The notes under the pieces are model-generated. The model saw only the letters and a program-made list of their open reading frames with translations. It was not told where the DNA came from and made no database searches. From assembly GCA_041559015.1 (NCBI GenBank), contig JBFFED010000051.1, forward strand, positions 1 to 8,444: 8,444 nt of DNA. The letters are read 5' to 3'. A program made the translations under genes and the position numbers. Origin of the DNA: COMBO-56-21 sp041559015. GTDB lineage: Archaea; Thermoplasmatota; Thermoplasmata; UBA10834. This document shows positions 1-6,537 of the stretch, piece after piece (position 1 is the first letter of the stretch; each line of letters begins with the position of its first letter).

Positions 1-20
1 ACAAGTGCAGCGCACTTCAA

Positions 21-782
21 TCAGAAGAGTATCGACAGGCAGGTAATCGCGCCCTCGCACTTCTCGAACTCGCTGACATCGACAGGAATAACTTCGAAGC
101 CTGCCTTTCTCACCAGCATGTGTGAGGCGTGCCTGCCCGCTGCCATCAGGACGAAGTCGCCCACAGCGAGCGCATCCGCGGCATAGGCTTCGTCCTCGGG
201 TATCCTGATGACTCTCAGCCCTGCGAATGCGTGATGGAGCGCGAACCTGTCAGAGGCGACGACAGTGTCCTTCCCTATGTACGTGGCGTAGCTCTTCAGA
301 TGCACTATCCCCGGGTCCTCGACGGTGTCGACGCGCACATCCAGGCATTCGGATATTTGCTGCACGCCGGTGCTGTTCGTCCTCTGAGTGATCCCAGAGA
401 TGAGCCTGTCCTCCATATGGATCACATCGCCTCCCTCAACGGTGGCCGGTGGTCTGGCGCGTGCCAGTTCAAGGTAGTCCTCCAGCAACTCTGCGACAGC
501 CTCTACCTCCCCTCTTCTGCTCTCCATCGCTGGCATGCACATGAGCGCGCGTCGGCCATGGACTACCGCGGTGTCCTCGACGAAGCAGGAGTCAGGGTTG
601 ATGTCGTCCCTAGGCATCCGTATCACTTCGAGGCCCATATCCTCAAGAACAGCGCAATATGCTCTGTGCTGCTCCCGCGCCTTCCCGAGGTCAACGGTGG
701 CTTTCAGAGGGTGGCAGGAGATGCACTGGGCGTACCTCGCTCCTGGTTCTCTCGTTATCGCGCGCTTCGGTTCTTCGTGCAT
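21..782 (-). CDS. DDAH-like amidinohydrolase (guanidino-group-modifying superfamily)
   Basis: Predicted cytosolic 253-aa enzyme of the dimethylarginine dimethylaminohydrolase / arginine deiminase superfamily, which attacks the guanidinium carbon of arginine-type substrates through a cysteine thiolate. Visible motifs in order: N-terminal AITREPG (8-14); PDSCFVED (63-70), the substrate-guanidine acidic region; SRR (88-90); VEGGD (115-119) with probable catalytic Glu116; GITQRTN (130-136); HLKS with probable catalytic His161; and the C-terminal GAITCLS with nucleophile Cys248, five residues from the end, as is usual. Length matches bacterial DDAH (about 250 aa). The ATG at 782 is supported by AAGGA at 791-795, eight bases upstream, and by a TATA-like box near 826-833. 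It is divergent from a class III aminotransferase gene. The family fold and catalytic triad are clear. The substrate (methylarginine, arginine or another guanidino compound) cannot be read from the sequence; some relatives are arginine deiminases or dihydrolases. Confidence 0.9.
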   Translation of the reverse strand: MHEEPKRAITREPGARYAQCISCHPLKATVDLGKAREQHRAYCAVLEDMGLEVIRMPRDDINPDSCFVEDTAVVHGRRALMCMPAMESRRGEVEAVAELLEDYLELARARPPATVEGGDVIHMEDRLISGITQRTNSTGVQQISECLDVRVDTVEDPGIVHLKSYATYIGKDTVVASDRFALHHAFAGLRVIRIPEDEAYAADALAVGDFVLMAAGRHASHMLVRKAGFEVIPVDVSEFEKCEGAITCLSILF

Positions 783-833
783 CGTGGTGTTCCTTGGATC
801 CGCAACTGAGATTCCTTCAGCGGTAGATTAAGG
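783..833 (-). promoter_or_regulatory. Putative archaeal promoter and SD of the DDAH-like gene
   Basis: On the minus strand the stretch CCTTAATCTA (about 824-833) resembles an archaeal TATA box. Transcription about 25 bases downstream, near 803, would give a leader of roughly 20 bases that contains the Shine-Dalgarno AAGGA (791-795), eight bases before the ATG at 782. The call rests on pattern and spacing only. Confidence 0.45.
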
Positions 834-926
834 TTGAGTGCGCAGCCCTCGGAAGTCGCTGCTGCCGGTGCCAGCCATGTGGGCATGTTTCTTGTACTCA
901 GTTCGCATTCGGTCATCCAACAGATT

Positions 927-931
927 AGAGG
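927..931 (+). promoter_or_regulatory. SD sequence deciding the aminotransferase start
   Basis: AGAGG followed by TG matches the anti-Shine-Dalgarno. It lies ten bases before the ATG at 942 and favours that start over the TTG at 834. I see no strong TATA box immediately upstream; an AT-richer stretch at 884-897 is only a weak candidate. Confidence 0.55.
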
Positions 932-941
932 TGCGCCTCAT

Positions 942-2294
942 ATGACGACCATCGACAGGTCCAGAATCAAAGCGCTCATGCGCAAGGAGACCAAGCAGTT
1001 CCTCAGGAGTCACAAGAAGTCGAAGGTCCTCTTCGAGAGGGCCAAGAGATCCCTCCTTGCAGGCGTGCCAATGAACTGGATGGTCCGCTGGGCGGGCCCG
1101 TATCCCGTCTTCGTTAGGGAGGGCCGAGGGACATATGTCGTCGATGTGGATGGCAACAGATACCTGGACCTCTGTCTCGGAGACACCGGCTCGATGTTCG
1201 GCCACTCTCCAAGAGCTGTTGTGGACGCTGTTCGGAGGCAGGTAGGGAAGGGGATCACGATGATGCTCCCGACCGAGGATTCCGTGTTCGTCGGCGAGGA
1301 GCTGTCGAAGAGGTTCGGACTGCCCTATTGGCAGATCGCGATGACTGCCACGGACGCGAACCGGTTCTCGATACGTCTCGCCCGGGAGGTCACTAAGCGC
1401 TACAAGATACTCGTCGTCAACGGCTGCTACCACGGGACGGTCGACGAGACACTTATCGTTCTTGACAGTGGCAAGGTCGTTCCCAGGAGCGGCAACATCG
1501 GCCCTCCCGTGCCGCCGTCGGTCACGACGAAGGCCATCGAGTTCAACGATGTGGGCGCCCTCGAGGATGCCCTATCACCGGGGGATGTGGCCTGCGCGCT
1601 CATGGAACCAGCGATGACCAACAGAGGAATCATCCTGCCTGAGCCCGGGTATCACGCCGCGCTTAGGAAGATCACCAAGAAGTACGGGACTCTCCTGATC
1701 ATCGACGAGACCCACACGATATGCTGCGGCATCGGAGGATACACTCGCGAGCATCGCCTCCGACCAGATGTGATCACCATGGGCAAGCCTCTGGCGAGCG
1801 GTGTGCCGGTCGCGGCTTTCGGCATCAGCCAGCAAGTTGCAGACCATGTCATGGAGCGCATACTGTCCGATGGCACTGACGAGAGCGGCCTGGGGGGGAC
1901 GCTGACAGGCAACGCCCTGGCGGTCGCGGCCATGCGCGCGACTCTCCAAGAGGTCATTACGGAGAAGAACTTCTCCAAGATGCTCCCGCTCGCGGAGAGA
2001 TTCGAGAAGGGCGTAAAGGATGTCATCGCCGAGACAGGGGTGCCATGGCACGTTGTCAGATTGGGCGTGAGGATAGAGTATCACAATACCCCCGGGCCTC
2101 CCAGGAACGGGGGCGAGTACGACGCCTCCAAGGATCACGAACTCGAGAAGCTGATGCACCTGATGGCTCTGAACCGCGGCATACTCCTGACACCTTTCCA
2201 CAATATGGCTCTGATATCGCCGTCAACGACCGCGAGGGACGTCGACCTGCACACGTCCGTGTTCAGGGAGAGCGTTGGAGCGCTCGTTGGCTGA
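942..2294 (+). CDS. Class III PLP-dependent aminotransferase (HemL-like)
   Basis: Predicted 450-aa fold-type I PLP enzyme of the class III aminotransferase family, which includes glutamate-1-semialdehyde aminomutase and omega-aminotransferases. Seen in order: the N-terminal strand region VVDVDGNRYLDLCLG (66-80); GHSP (87-90); cofactor-phosphate region TATDANR (135-141); CYHG (162-165), where an aromatic residue usually stacks on PLP; IIDETHT with Asp255, the pyridine-nitrogen partner; Lys282 in TMGKPLASG, the Schiff-base lysine; and GGTLTGN (318-324), the phosphate contact from the partner subunit. The frame is open back to a TTG at 834. ATG 942 is chosen because AGAGG (927-931) lies ten bases upstream and because the extra 36 residues do not look like the family. 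The next gene follows after 31 bases, so co-transcription is likely. The TATDAN motif replaces the SGTEA-type motif of true HemL, so a heme-pathway role is unlikely. The amino donor and acceptor are unknown; action on an omega-amino acid linked to arginine or ornithine would suit the divergent neighbour but is a guess. Confidence 0.9.
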   Translation: MTTIDRSRIKALMRKETKQFLRSHKKSKVLFERAKRSLLAGVPMNWMVRWAGPYPVFVREGRGTYVVDVDGNRYLDLCLGDTGSMFGHSPRAVVDAVRRQVGKGITMMLPTEDSVFVGEELSKRFGLPYWQIAMTATDANRFSIRLAREVTKRYKILVVNGCYHGTVDETLIVLDSGKVVPRSGNIGPPVPPSVTTKAIEFNDVGALEDALSPGDVACALMEPAMTNRGIILPEPGYHAALRKITKKYGTLLIIDETHTICCGIGGYTREHRLRPDVITMGKPLASGVPVAAFGISQQVADHVMERILSDGTDESGLGGTLTGNALAVAAMRATLQEVITEKNFSKMLPLAERFEKGVKDVIAETGVPWHVVRLGVRIEYHNTPGPPRNGGEYDASKDHELEKLMHLMALNRGILLTPFHNMALISPSTTARDVDLHTSVFRESVGALVG

Positions 2295-2325
2295 AGCACC
2301 ATCATCCTTTGGAGGCACTTGGTAC

Positions 2326-3948
2326 ATGACCCGGATTGGCGAAGAAAGAGCGTTCACAGCCTTGGACAGATACATAGAGAAGAAGATGGAGCTCGGAAGC
2401 ATCCCAGGACTCGCAGTAGGTATCACAGATAGCGAGCACTTGCTCGGGTGCAGGTATTATGGCTTCGCGGATGTCGCCGCTGGCACCGTCCCTGGCCCGG
2501 ACACGCTGTTCGAGATAGGGTCGATCAGCAAGTCGTTCGCCAGCATCGTCGCGCTTCAGTTGGTCGAGGAAGGCCTTCTGGACCTCCGCCTCCCCGTGGA
2601 TGAGTACTTGCCTTGGTTGGAGATGAAGTGGAAGCGGGAGAAGTTCTCGATGCACCACCTCATGTCTCACACTGCTGGTCTGCCTATCGGTCAGGAGGAG
2701 ACGCCTGAGGCGATATCCGAGGTCTGGGCAGCAATGGGCATGGAGCTGGGCTGCTCTCCCGGCGAGCATTTCCACTATTCGAACATCGGCTACAAGATAG
2801 TGGGGCTGGTCATAGAGGAGGTCACGGGGCGAAGTTGCGCTGACGAGGTCAAGGCACGCGTCTTCGGACCTTTGGGCATGGGCAAGTCTCATGCGGCGAT
2901 AACCGCTGACCTGCGGGAATCCTTGGCCACTGGCTATGAGCCGTTCCCAGACGACAGGCCAGTTCGAAGAGGAATCGGCATGGTGCCTGCGCCTTGGTGG
3001 GAAGGAGATTCCGCAGACGGTTCCATCTGCTCCACTCCTGAGGATATGTCCGCTTATGTGAGGATGCTCCTCGACCTAGGAGCCCATCCAGGCGGTCGTC
3101 TGCTCTCTGACGCGTCCTTCAGAGACCTCACGAGACCAGTCATCCGGCCCGACGATTCTGAGGGTGAGCACTATGCATATGGCCTCAGGGTGGAGTCCGT
3201 TGACGCACATCGCTTCGTTGCGCACACCGGCGGGATGGTCGGATATATCTCAGCCATGAGGATGGATCTCGCCTCCGGCATCGGTGTGATAGTGCTCACC
3301 AACGGGGCGACAGAAGTCGACGACGTGGCCAGGTATGCGCTCAAGGCGTTCTCTGCAGCCTCGTCAGAGGATGGGGATGTTCCGTCGGAGCTACCGTATT
3401 CCCTCGGCGCAGAGCCGGCGGAGATGTATGCGGGTGTCTACGGCTTGGGACAAGGGTCTCTGATCGTGGCTCCCGACGGGTCGGGTGGTCTCATCGTGAC
3501 CTATGGAGGGCGATCCGGGGCTCTCTTGTCTCACGGAAAGGACGTCTTCTTGGCGGAGCTGCCCGGGTTCGATATGTTCCTGCTCCGATTCTCGCGTGAA
3601 GATGGTCGCGTGATCATGGTGTCCTATGGGGACAGGGTTTACCGCAGGGACAAGGCCGAAACAAGCGAAGATGCGACTGTGCCTGACCTGGTCCAGCCTT
3701 TCATAGGACACTTCAGGTCGTCCAATCCCTGGCTGACGAACTTCAGGGTCTTGTACAGGAATGGTTCGTTGTGGCTCGTCCCTCCTACCGGGGATGAGCA
3801 GGAGCTGGTGTCGTTAGGGGAGAATGAGTTCAGGATAGGTTCTGACGAGAGGTCGCCTGAGAGGTTGACCTTCGAGGCGACTGTAAATGGAAAAGCTCAA
3901 AGGGCAGATATGTCCGGACAGTCCTACGCCCGAACGCGAGGACCTTAG
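2326..3948 (+). CDS. Beta-lactamase-fold serine hydrolase (class C / S12 type) with two C-terminal accessory domains
   Basis: Predicted 540-aa serine hydrolase of the beta-lactamase / PBP-like (class C, S12) superfamily, whose members include D-aminopeptidases, D,D-peptidases and esterases. The three active-site motifs are intact: SISK with Ser66 and Lys69; YSN at 151-153; HTG at 300-302 (replacing KTG, as in many esterase or aminopeptidase relatives). The catalytic domain covers about 1-345. Two small beta-rich segments follow, about 362-442 (beginning around YAGVYG) and 457-538 (beginning around FIGHFRS). They look like tandem copies of the accessory domain often found after this hydrolase domain. 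No signal peptide is visible, so a cytosolic location is likely. ATG 2326 is preferred over the TTG at 2275 because GGAGG (2311-2315) lies ten bases upstream and the TTG start would overlap the aminotransferase. It is probably in one operon with the aminotransferase. Nothing indicates antibiotic resistance; the substrate is unknown. Confidence 0.9.
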   Translation: MTRIGEERAFTALDRYIEKKMELGSIPGLAVGITDSEHLLGCRYYGFADVAAGTVPGPDTLFEIGSISKSFASIVALQLVEEGLLDLRLPVDEYLPWLEMKWKREKFSMHHLMSHTAGLPIGQEETPEAISEVWAAMGMELGCSPGEHFHYSNIGYKIVGLVIEEVTGRSCADEVKARVFGPLGMGKSHAAITADLRESLATGYEPFPDDRPVRRGIGMVPAPWWEGDSADGSICSTPEDMSAYVRMLLDLGAHPGGRLLSDASFRDLTRPVIRPDDSEGEHYAYGLRVESVDAHRFVAHTGGMVGYISAMRMDLASGIGVIVLTNGATEVDDVARYALKAFSAASSEDGDVPSELPYSLGAEPAEMYAGVYGLGQGSLIVAPDGSGGLIVTYGGRSGALLSHGKDVFLAELPGFDMFLLRFSREDGRVIMVSYGDRVYRRDKAETSEDATVPDLVQPFIGHFRSSNPWLTNFRVLYRNGSLWLVPPTGDEQELVSLGENEFRIGSDERSPERLTFEATVNGKAQRADMSGQSYARTRGP

Positions 3949-4034
3949 TGCTGGCGCGTCTCGGAAGGTCGCCGACCACATACTTGAATCGTGTGTCTCA
4001 GGGCGTTCCTCGGCCGGAATCCTGTCCAAGCGCA

Positions 4035-4074
4035 CGCTTTAAATCGTAGGTATGACTCTTTCGTGTGCGTTACG
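4035..4074 (+). promoter_or_regulatory. Archaeal promoter with near-leaderless start for the DUF885 gene
   Basis: The box CTTTAAAT (4037-4044) is the best TATA match in the window. Its centre is about 34 bases before the ATG at 4075, so transcription about 25 bases downstream would begin at roughly 4066-4070. That leaves a leader of under ten bases with no room for a Shine-Dalgarno, and none is seen. This supports both archaeal origin and the choice of ATG 4075 rather than the GTG at 3991. The preceding gap, 3949-4034, holds no other clear element. Confidence 0.6.
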
Positions 4075-5772
4075 ATGTCCGCCGATTTTGAGACCTTCTC
4101 CCGCTCGTTCATGGATGAGTACCTAGGTTGGGACCCCGTTTACTCCACTCAATTGGGATGGCACAGGTATGACCGGGTGCTCAGGGACACTAGCCGGCCG
4201 TCGATAGAGCATCAGGCGATCAGGTGCTCTCAGCTCCTCGAGGAGCTCAAGAGATATCCACCGGAGACGCTCAAGCCCGACCAGCGCGTGGACCGCGATC
4301 TCGCAGAGCACCTCCTCAGACTGTGGCTCTACGAGATAAAGGAGCTGAAGATGCACGAGAAGGTCTCTTCTGCAGCGACCGACATAGGCAACTCCCTGTT
4401 CCTGCTCATGGTCCGCGACCGCCCTTCCTTCGAGGAGAGGCTAGATGCGATAATCGCGCGCCTTGAGGCCGTGCCGCAGTTCCTGGAGAAATCCAGGGCC
4501 AACCTGAGGACGCCGTACCGTGTCTGGAACGAGGAGGCGCTTGAGTCCGGCAGGCAGATACCCGCGCTTCTCAGGAACATCGAATCTCTCGCGGAGGGCA
4601 GATCTGTCAGCCCCGAGAAGAGGGAGCGGCTCAGACGGGCAATCACGAGGTCAGCGGAGGAGCTGGACAGGCACAACTTCTGGCTGGAGCATACAGTCAT
4701 ACCGACCTCAAGCCCCAGGTACGCCCTAACCCCGGGAGAGTATGCGAACTACATCTCGCTCAAAGGGTTCGGCGTCACAGCGGACGAGGCATTGAGGATA
4801 GGCGATGTGTACCTCGACCTGGCGAAGAAGACTATGCGTGAGGTCGCCAAGGAGATAATGCCCGTAGGCGACCCCTCCAAGGCCATCGAGCTAATGCGGT
4901 CCGATTGTCCGAAGACTTTCCGAGAGGCCTTCAAGGAGTACAAGGAGACGGTCGGCAGATGTCGCGGGCACGTCGTCAAGAGCGACCTCGTCACGATACC
5001 TCCGGGCGAGGAGCTCGTGGTCATCGAAACCCCGGAGTTCATGCGCCCGCTCTGCCCGTTCGCGACGCAGATCGAGCCAGGCAGGTTCGACAGCAGCAGG
5101 AAGGGACTGTATCTGGTGACACCGACCGGTGACAGCAAGGAATTCCTGAAGGAGCACAACTTCGTCTCGATATCCAACTCTACCGCACACGAGGCGTACC
5201 CTGGGCACCACGTGCAGGCTATCTGCGCCAGAAGCCATCCTTCCCACATACGGGCGCTCTCCTTCTCTCCAGATTTCGTTGAGGGATGGGGGTTGTACGT
5301 GGAGAACCTGATGCTCGCCTCCGGGTTCAACAACACACCCATGGGCCGCCTTGTGAACATAACCGATCTCACATACAGGATAGTCCGGCTGATTGTGGAG
5401 GTCAAGTTGTCCAAGGGGTTCCTCACGCTCGAATCCGCAGCAGAGATGTTCAAGAGGGAATGCGGCACCGATATCGAATATGCCCGCATGGAGGCGAGGG
5501 CGTGCGCCATGATCCCCACGTTCTACTCGTCTTACCTCCTCGGGAAGCTGGCCATACTGCAACTAAGGGATGAGGTGCAGCAGGCCATGGGCGAGAAGTT
5601 CTCAATGAAGATCTTCCACGACGTCCTGCTGTACTCGGGTGCACTCCCAATTAAGCTCATGCGGAGTGCGGTCGAGGCGCGCCTGAAGGAGCTTCACGGT
5701 ATCGATCTGCCTCCCAGGAGCGAGTCTCTGTACCAGTACTCTGTCAGACGTGCGAAGGCGGGCATGCTCTAG
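4075..5772 (+). CDS. DUF885 family protein, putative zinc metallopeptidase
   Basis: Predicted 565-aa, mainly helical protein of the DUF885 family, usually about 550-600 aa. The family signature HEAYPGHH is at 372-379, in which His372, Glu373 and the GHH histidines are candidate metal ligands and catalytic acid/base. EGWGLYVE (403-410) contains the expected downstream acidic ligand Glu403. A conserved C-terminal element, ARACAMIP followed by SSYLLGKL, is at about 477-495. The signature resembles gluzincin-type metallopeptidases, so a peptidase role is likely, but family members are poorly characterised and the substrate is unknown. There is no signal peptide or membrane segment, so it is probably cytosolic; many bacterial relatives are instead exported lipoproteins. 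The ATG at 4075 was chosen because a TATA box sits just upstream and the protein begins directly with the family-like DFETFSRSFMDEYL. It appears to be transcribed separately from the upstream hydrolase. Confidence 0.88.
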   Translation: MSADFETFSRSFMDEYLGWDPVYSTQLGWHRYDRVLRDTSRPSIEHQAIRCSQLLEELKRYPPETLKPDQRVDRDLAEHLLRLWLYEIKELKMHEKVSSAATDIGNSLFLLMVRDRPSFEERLDAIIARLEAVPQFLEKSRANLRTPYRVWNEEALESGRQIPALLRNIESLAEGRSVSPEKRERLRRAITRSAEELDRHNFWLEHTVIPTSSPRYALTPGEYANYISLKGFGVTADEALRIGDVYLDLAKKTMREVAKEIMPVGDPSKAIELMRSDCPKTFREAFKEYKETVGRCRGHVVKSDLVTIPPGEELVVIETPEFMRPLCPFATQIEPGRFDSSRKGLYLVTPTGDSKEFLKEHNFVSISNSTAHEAYPGHHVQAICARSHPSHIRALSFSPDFVEGWGLYVENLMLASGFNNTPMGRLVNITDLTYRIVRLIVEVKLSKGFLTLESAAEMFKRECGTDIEYARMEARACAMIPTFYSSYLLGKLAILQLRDEVQQAMGEKFSMKIFHDVLLYSGALPIKLMRSAVEARLKELHGIDLPPRSESLYQYSVRRAKAGML

Positions 5773-5940
5773 GTCATTTTCTGTGTGCAGATCACACGCA
5801 CCATGCATATCCTTCTGCGTGCGGACGTTCGTTGACGCGCCTGACGTGAAGGGCCCCCTCGCCTTGCGCTTATCGAAAAAAGTGAAGTGACCCCGAATGG
5901 GATATCCGGGGTTGGTTTGGGTGTACGGTGCTTGTCGTGC
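5773..5940. other. Intergenic gap between convergent genes
   Basis: This 168-base gap separates the plus-strand DUF885 gene from the minus-strand small secreted-protein gene. The plus strand has TTTTCT (5777-5782) just after the DUF885 stop, a possible weak archaeal U-rich terminator. A small inverted repeat follows, CACGCA (5795-5800) with TGCGTG (5816-5821). The minus-strand terminator is listed separately. I see no gene here. Confidence 0.5.
5876..5912 (-). terminator. Hairpin plus U-run terminator of the small secreted-protein gene
   Basis: On the minus strand, 29 bases past the stop codon, ACCCCG (5912-5907) can pair with CGGGGT (5895-5890) around an 11-base loop. It is followed after eight bases by six T (5881-5876). 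A GC stem followed by a U-run fits transcription ending from the minus-strand gene; in archaea the U-run alone may be enough. Confidence 0.6.
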
Positions 5941-6378
5941 TCAGATGTCAATGAGATGGTCTGGCGTCAGAATCGGGTCCCCACCGCTGAACCAGGAGTC
6001 CGTCACTAGGCAGATGACTGCGTCCTTGTCGAAGCAGGGCCAGTCGATGGAACCCTTTATGTGGACTCCTGCGAAATCCTCTTCGCAGGCGTACTTCGAT
6101 CCGAGATTCAGATAAGTCCCCTGCTCTGCGTCCTCTTCGAAGCATACGAGTGTGTAGAGCGTGTCCTCCTTCAGGTATAACGCGTGGAAGTCGTACACGA
6201 ATGCGGGAGTCGTCGGGCTCCAGTACATTATGCCTGAGCTCACGCCGTCTCCTGGGAAGAGCACTGTCTCCGATAGTAACCCCTTGCCCCACTTGCTGTT
6301 GCCGCCGCCTGCGGTGACCGCTGGCGCCACAGCGACCATTGCCGCCACCAGGGCTGCGACTAGCAGATACTTTCTGAT
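5941..6378 (-). CDS. Small secreted protein with four cysteines, unknown function
   Basis: I do not recognise the family. Read from the in-frame ATC at 6378-6376, the product is 145 aa. It has a textbook signal peptide: basic RKY, a hydrophobic core of Leu, Val and Ala, and cleavage probably after VTA at 23. The mature part, about 122 aa, is acidic and beta-rich. It has four cysteines at 79, 98, 115 and 123 that could form two disulfides, and aromatic clusters such as YDFHALYL and IDWPCF. The start is odd. The frame is open back to a GTG at 6507, but that lies upstream of a good minus-strand TATA box (6435-6440), and no ATG, GTG or TTG occurs in frame between the predicted transcript start and the hydrophobic core. 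The GTG at 6386 is out of frame. The Shine-Dalgarno sits correctly for the ATC. The stop and downstream terminator are clear. The gene lies downstream of the flavodoxin gene in the same direction but appears to have its own promoter. Confidence 0.7.
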   Translation of the reverse strand: MRKYLLVAALVAAMVAVAPAVTAGGGNSKWGKGLLSETVLFPGDGVSSGIMYWSPTTPAFVYDFHALYLKEDTLYTLVCFEEDAEQGTYLNLGSKYACEEDFAGVHIKGSIDWPCFDKDAVICLVTDSWFSGGDPILTPDHLIDI

Positions 6379-6381
6379 CTT

Positions 6382-6440
6382 CTCACCCCCTCCCCGAACC
6401 GTATTCGAGGCTGTTGGGTAATCATAGTGAAGCGTATATG
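6382..6440 (-). promoter_or_regulatory. Promoter and strong SD of the small secreted-protein gene
   Basis: On the minus strand CATATACGC (about 6440-6432) resembles a TATA box. Transcription would start near 6411, giving a leader of about 33 bases to the ATC at 6378. That leader contains GGGGAGGGGGTGAG (6395-6382), which matches the anti-Shine-Dalgarno well. Aligned on GGGGGTGA, seven bases separate the GGAGG-equivalent from the ATC. Confidence 0.5.
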
Positions 6441-6537
6441 CCGTTATCCCTCTCTTGTGCCAGGGAGAGCTCCTTTTCGGACAACCCCCGGGTAAGGTGT
6501 AGCTCACAGAAGTGGGAGCCTGGGCGTGCCCTATGCC

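Noticed and set aside
834..941. TTG start extending the aminotransferase by 36 residues
   Set aside because: The extension does not resemble the family N-terminus, and the ATG at 942 has its own Shine-Dalgarno.
1575..2201. Long open frame on the minus strand across the aminotransferase gene
   Set aside because: It is a shadow of the plus-strand gene in GC-rich DNA. The plus strand encodes clear PLP-enzyme motifs, while the minus-strand protein has no recognisable motif or Shine-Dalgarno.
942..2294. Naming the aminotransferase hemL
   Set aside because: Key motifs differ from true glutamate-1-semialdehyde aminomutase and no heme-pathway genes are nearby.
2275..2325. TTG start of the serine hydrolase overlapping the aminotransferase
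   Set aside because: The ATG at 2326 has GGAGG ten bases upstream; the TTG has none.
2326..3948. Antibiotic-resistance beta-lactamase
   Set aside because: The SxxK, YSN and HTG motifs and the accessory domains fit the general S12 hydrolase group. There is no export signal and archaea lack the usual peptidoglycan target.
4749..5519. Long open frames on the minus strand across the DUF885 gene
   Set aside because: They lie wholly inside a gene with a strong family signature and have low-complexity Ser/Thr/Arg-rich products typical of antisense shadows.
6376..6390. Programmed -1 frameshifting as the sole explanation of the odd starts
   Set aside because: No slippery heptamer of the X XXY YYZ type, nor a clear downstream stem or pseudoknot, was seen at either secreted-protein start. 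It is kept only as one option.
6379..6507. GTG start at 6507 giving a 188-aa secreted protein
   Set aside because: It lies upstream of the best TATA box for this gene and would place a 43-residue non-conserved-looking stretch before the signal peptide. Not fully excluded.
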